Shown here piece by piece: positions 59,227-64,000 of a DNA stretch of 64,000 nt. A model generated the notes under the pieces. The model did not search any database. It had not been told where the DNA came from and was given only the letters and a program-made list of their open reading frames with translations. The translations under genes were made by a program, and so were the position numbers. Location: the NCBI RefSeq assembly GCF_026151205.1, contig NC_087081.1, forward strand, positions 14,792,340 through 14,856,339, read 5' to 3'. The DNA comes from Bolinopsis microptera (taxonomy: Eukaryota; Ctenophora; Tentaculata; Lobata; Bolinopsidae). The first letter of the stretch is position 1. Each line of letters opens with the position of its first letter.

Positions 59227-59825
59227 GGCTAGGTTACCATAGTTACACTAGGTTGTTACCATAGTTACACTAGGTTGTTACCATAGTTACACTAGGTTGT
59301 TACCATAGTTACACTACTAGTTACCATAGTTACACTAGGTTGTTACCATAGTTACACTAGGTTGTTACCATAGTTACACTAGGTTGTTACCATAGTTACA
59401 CTACTAGTTACCATAGTTACACTAGGTTGTTACCATAGTTACACTAGGTTGTTACCATAGTTACACTACTAGTTACCATAGTTACACTAGGTTGTTACCA
59501 TAGTTACACTAGGTTGTTACCATAGTTACACTAGGTTGTTACCATAGTTACACTAGGTTGTTACCATAGTTACACTAGGTTACCATAGTTACACTAGGTT
59601 GTTACCATAGTTACACTAGGTTGTTACCATAGTTACACTAGGTTGTTACCATAGTTACACTAGGTTGTTACCATAGTTACACTAGGTTGTTACCATAGTT
59701 ACACTAGGTTGTAACCATAGTTACACTAGGTTGTTACCATAGTTACACTAGGTTGTTACCATAGTTACACTAGGTTGTTACCATAGTTACACTAGGTTGT
59801 TACCATAGTTACACTAGGTTGTTAC
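59227..59825. repeat. 22-bp TTGTTACCATAGTTACACTAGG array
   Basis: About 600 bp of regular units with occasional ACTACTAGTTACC variants. Core TTACCATAGTTAC is shared with other arrays in this part of the window. Confidence 0.95.
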
Positions 59826-59924
59826 TCGCAACAACAGCTGTAGTAGTACGAGTGAATAACGAAACTTTGACGCAAAGGTTTTCATCGGCACTAAATGTGC
59901 TTTAAGCTTTTCAAGGAGACAGTT

Positions 59925-60066
59925 TGTCAGGATTACCATGGTAACATATTATAACAGTTTGTCAGGATTACCATGGTAACATATTATAACAGTTTGTCAG
60001 GATTACCATGGTAACATATAACAGTTTGTCAGGATTACCATGGTAACATATAACAGTTTGTCAGGA
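59925..60066. repeat. CAGTTTGTCAGGATTACCATG repeats, left arm
   Basis: Four to five units of AGTTTGTCAGGATTACCATG plus GTAACATAT(TATA)AC. Inverted copies lie at 60608-60755. Confidence 0.9.
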
Positions 60067-60607
60067 TGTTTTTCCACTTTTATTCGCTAGCAGGTGGACT
60101 GAATCTAGTGAGAGTAGTTACCATAGTTACACTACTTGTTACCATAATTATACGTAGAACGCCCTGTTATACCAGTATCTATCAATGAAATGCCATTATA
60201 GTGAGAATATGCAGATAAAGCTGATGTTGTGGATGATGATGTGGCCTGGCTATACTATACTGTCCGTATAAGCGTATAGTAATACTGTCCGTATAAGCGT
60301 ATAGTAATGCAGTGTTGAAGAGTGGACTGGAATCTTGATGTGAATAAAAGTAAGACCTCGTTTATAAGCTTATAAGGTAGACCACACGGTATCACGTGCT
60401 AAGGTGTTTAGATATGTAAGGGGTTTCCGACCACGATTTGTTTGTTGAACCTCCAAGGAAGGATGGTGGAGATTATTTGATTAGAGGCTCTCATGAAATG
60501 ACTCCTTTATCAAAACATTTATGATAACGTTTTATTCTAGCTTTATTCTTATACATATTTCTAAAAGTTTAGTTTATAGTAGTCTTTACATCAGGTTGAG
60601 ACGGTTA

Positions 60608-60755
60608 TATTTTACCATGGTAATCCTGACAAACTGTTATATGTTACCATGGTAATCCTGACAAACTGTTATATGTTACCATGGTAATCCTGACAAACTG
60701 TTATATGTTACCATGGTAATCCTGACGAACTGTTATATGTTACCATGGTAACGGT
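60608..60755. repeat. Inverted right arm of the CAGTTTGTCAGG repeats
   Basis: Four units of TTACCATGGTAATCCTGACA plus AACTGTTATATG, the inverse complement of the left arm. About 540 bp of unique sequence lies between the arms. Confidence 0.9.
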
Positions 60756-60759
60756 TATC

Positions 60760-62180
60760 TATTTAGTCTTTCACGCAGGACAGAGTAAATATTTGGGATG
60801 CTATTTTACTAACGAAGTTTTAGAAATTTAGAATACAAGAATACAGTGTTATATATTATATATTTATATACATATTAAAATGCAATTCAAAATAAACAGG
60901 AGAGGAGAAATGAGAAAATTGATATTTATAATACAAATTATTGATCCCTTGGTGTAGACTAATTTTATTTTATATTTAGTGTGAACGATCCATAATAACA
61001 TGTATCGATATTGTTTAAATATATGATCATCAGGCTAAAAAACCGTAAAAACAGGGATATTATTCATAGGGAATTAAGTTTGTAAATTAAGATTAACGGA
61101 GCTCAAAGCTAGTAAAATTTACATGGGTAAAACAATGGATTAACAAAGAGTTGAAACTACTCAAATTCTTAAAAATGTTGTTTAAACAAAGCGCAAGATG
61201 ATTTTATTATCGTCACTTTTTGGAAATAAATACTTGAATACGGTTATGCTGGATGCACAGCGGGGTCGGATGCAGCAAGAAACTCTAACCTCAAAAACAG
61301 ATAATTTGAATCACCGGAATATTGTACGACAGCAAGGCGATCGGTGATATCCTTTTTTAGTGAAAATTTGATTAGGAAGAATCCAAATTAACGGATCAGG
61401 TAATACTAAATAAAATGTAGTGGATTTAAATCTTATAAACAGTATGGCTAATTTATATGTAATCATTCTCGTAATCATTATCATTATGAACTACAGATTT
61501 AAATCATATTTAAATCATATACTTATGATCTTTAACACCCATCTGACCGTAGAGGACGAGTGTTAGCAATATAACTATAAGTATTGGTTAAAATCGCGAC
61601 AGTTAATATGACTCTTTTATCAAAACAGTTAATATGACGAATAAAATCAGCCAGACGGCAGGGCGGTAACTGGATAATAATTGATAATACGGAGTAAGGA
61701 TCTGATATTAAAATTAGAAACACCTAACACTCTGATATAATGCCGGTATACTGGAGCTAGGGACTAGGTTACATGACTAGGCGGGACTAGGTTACAGATG
61801 TATCACGTGATACCTCTGTAACCTAGAGTAGTATCCTAGGTTATACACGTGGTTGCCTAGGTTACAGAGGTATTTTAGGTTATACACGTGGTCACCCTCA
61901 AAATTGGAGGGAGTGGGACAAGGTGAGGTAGATATACCTGCTCTGCGGTATTGAGGGGGAAAGGAAGGTGGGCTGGGGAGGAGGGGGAAGTGCGAGATCA
62001 ATATTATGTGCTTCAGATCTTTGATCTAATTTCTTACATGGAAATTAAATTGCTCAATAACCCTGGAAGGGGTGCCTTCAACAAAGGTGCAGTCCTACAC
62101 CCCTGTGATGTTGGCTGTTAAGGCCCTGAAATTGAATCACGGACTTTATAAATCACAGTTGACTTTTCAGACTATGATCT
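60760..62180. other. AT-rich region, no gene seen
   Basis: No frame or repeat of note apart from GGTTATACACGTGGT and CCTAGGTTACAGAGGTA copies near 61790-61890. Confidence 0.4.
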
Positions 62181-62214
62181 AACTAGTCTGAATTAACGGT
62201 GAACCCGAAGTTTG

Positions 62215-62340
62215 TAGGAGTTCTATACGTTCTATAATGAGGTTCTATATGTTCTAAAATTAGTTCTATATGTTCAATAATAAGTTCTATATGTTCTATA
62301 ATAAGTTCTATATGTACTAAAATAAGTTCTTTATGTTCTA
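62215..62340. repeat. AAGTTCTATATGTTCTA(T/A)AAT repeats
   Basis: About six units of 19-20 bp. The small Ile/Glu/His frame on the minus strand comes from this repeat. Confidence 0.85.
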
Positions 62341-62487
62341 ATGTTCGAACATTCAACAGGTTCCAGGTCATCACGCCTCATTCCGACCACACTGTGCACC
62401 ATCATTCCTGCACTCTGTAATTAAATCTGAGCTGCTGATTAGTTGATGGTGCTGCGACCAGCAGTAATCACGACCCCGCTGTACACA

Positions 62488-62600
62488 ATCAACTAATCAC
62501 GCACCACCATCAACTAATCACGCACCACCATCAACTAATCACGCACCACCATCAACTAATCACGCACTACCATCAACTAATCACGCACCACCATCAACTC
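62488..62600. repeat. 21-bp CATCAACTAATCACGCACCAC array
   Basis: Five to six near-identical copies, also related to the ATTAGTTGATGGTG sequence just upstream in inverse orientation (62437-62452). Confidence 0.92.
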
Positions 62601-62944
62601 AACTGAACGGACTTCAAATGCGGTGAAAGTTATTTACTAAATTTAAAGGGGTTCACACATTCAATAAAAGATAGTTCTTCAGACTTGTTTGTTGATTGGT
62701 GTTCAAGGATCACCACTAAAGCACTAACTAACTACACCACCATATACATCAGGGTGAGACGGTTACAGTACGGTGCTCGTAGTACCACTAAAAATAGCGG
62801 CTGCGCTCGAAGGCTTATGTTGGGTAAATTCTAAAGAACTGATGACAACACTAGAAAACTGATGATACCAGAGCAACTGTGCTTTGTAGTGCTGATGATC
62901 TTAGTTATCTGCACACTACAGTACAGCTAGTAGTTGTTATCTGC

Positions 62945-63582
62945 AGAGTTGAGCCTCCTTGTGTGTTTAAAAACATAACAGGAAAATTCCAGGGTTCGCC
63001 TGGTTCGGTTGGTAATCTCTTCAACGAAATAATTAAACATTTAGTTATTAAACATCTAGTCATTAAACAGTTAGTTATTAAACAGTTAGTTAATAGCATA
63101 ATCTCTCTTATAATTGTAATTAAACATCTAGTTATTAAACTTAGTGACATTTGGAGGTGTGACTTGTTGTATCGGTATTTCTGGATTGTTTAATTAAAAA
63201 GCTTGCATAACTAACATGTCATACGTTGTAATTGTTAGTTAACATTTATTTGTAACATTGTAGCCGAGCCACTGTCTGCATATCATCACTGTGAGTATAA
63301 CTACTAACATTACTACTAATAGTTTTAGTTATTACTAAAGAACAAATGATAAGTCAGCCTCTGTAGGTGACTCTGGGTCGCTTTATTTGTAAGGTAAAAG
63401 AGCCTCCTAGTTTATATTTGGTGTTAAACTACATAGCAGAAATATTCCTGGGTTCGGTCAATATTTGATAAGTTAATCCGTGCAACAAAATTGTAATTAA
63501 ACATTCGATTATCAAACTTGAGTTAGTGACAATTGGAGGTGTAACTTGTTGTATCCATATTTCTGGATTGTTTAATTAAAAT
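62945..63582. repeat. Diverged tandem duplication at the window end
   Basis: The segment 62958-63200 (GAGCCTCCTTG, CAGGGTTCG, GGAGGTGTGACTTGTTGTAT, TTTCTGGATTGTTTAATTAA) recurs in the same order at 63398-63582 with many changes. ATTAAACA(T/G)(C/T)TAGTTATTA repeats lie inside the first copy. No protein is evident. After 63582 I see nothing. Confidence 0.75.
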
Positions 63583-64000
63583 ACTTGAACAAGCATTGAA
63601 GCGCGCGAGCCACTGACAGTGACTGTATATTACAACTAGTATCAGTATTAAACAAGTATCTCAGTTAGCTGTGTTTTGTAAGAAGATTGAATGTTATTCA
63701 TAATCTGTTTATGAACAGAAAAAGCCCGAGGTCCCCAATTGCCAAGTAAGCCAAATTAAAATGTTGGACTTGTCGACGGTCTTGGAGCAAATATTTTACG
63801 AGTATCATTTGTATCGATGCAAGGATGAATGATAAATGAATGAGATTCAAAGCAAAATATCTTGGCCATGGCTTGTCATTGTTAATGGACTAACCCGGCG
63901 CACGCACGCTACTTCGTAGCACTTGCCTCGGGCTATTATGTAGTATTTCAAGAAGAAAGCGGCGTTATAGGTACACCTACAGCCACAGGATAAAATAATC

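Noticed and set aside
62183-62374. 63-aa frame with repeated IELI-EHIE
   Set aside because: Comes from the AGTTCTATATGTTCTA repeat.

Overview
The window is nuclear DNA of an animal. It has spliced genes with GT-AG introns, a three-exon beta-tubulin, non-LTR retrotransposons of two clades, foldback elements and very large minisatellite arrays. An aerolysin/hydralysin-like pore-forming protein, a bacterial-looking MFS family and a type III polyketide synthase fit a non-bilaterian animal. A cnidarian, perhaps a hydrozoan, is my best guess, at low confidence because no species marker was recognised.

Layout. 1.2-2.7 kb: an intact aerolysin/ETX-MTX2-like gene (+). 2.7-6.4 kb: nothing recognised. 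6.4-7.9 kb: decayed CR1/Jockey-type LINE (-). 8.9-9.7 kb: broken RTE-type LINE (+). 10.3-14.0 kb: a near-complete RTE-type LINE (+) sitting inside a 43-bp tandem array. 15.8-17.9 kb: a three-exon type III polyketide synthase (+) with the Cys-His-Asn triad in place. 19.8-25.6 kb and 29.1-42.0 kb: two tandem ten-exon MFS transporter genes (-), A and B. B looks whole (440 aa). A has extra first exons and broken reading frames, which could be decay or consensus error. 44.4-46.2 kb: beta-tubulin (-). 47.8-48.8 kb: minisatellite. 49.9-55.1 kb: exons of a coiled-coil protein resembling the C-terminal domain of phospholipase C-beta (-). 56.4-57.5 kb: an unrecognised secreted 378-aa protein (-). 57.5-64 kb: repeats and no recognised gene.

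The dominant signal is that many arrays are built from, or sit exactly on, splice junctions. Exon 2 of both MFS genes ends in a tandem series of 80-bp units, each carrying the last 59 coding bases and the 5' splice site. The intron before MFS-B exon 6 is about 18 copies of a 67-bp unit carrying that exon's 3' splice site. The 7.4-kb intron before MFS-B exon 9 is a 31-bp unit that looks like the local branch-point region, and gene A still carries what may be the single-copy ancestor. The 37-bp array in the coiled-coil gene shares sequence with the neighbouring 3' splice site. Intron 1 of the polyketide synthase is an array of donor-like AGGTAACC units starting at the real donor. Together the listed arrays cover roughly a quarter of the window.

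The genes do not form an obvious pathway. The polyketide synthase and the carboxylate-type transporters are neighbours, but a functional link is only a guess.
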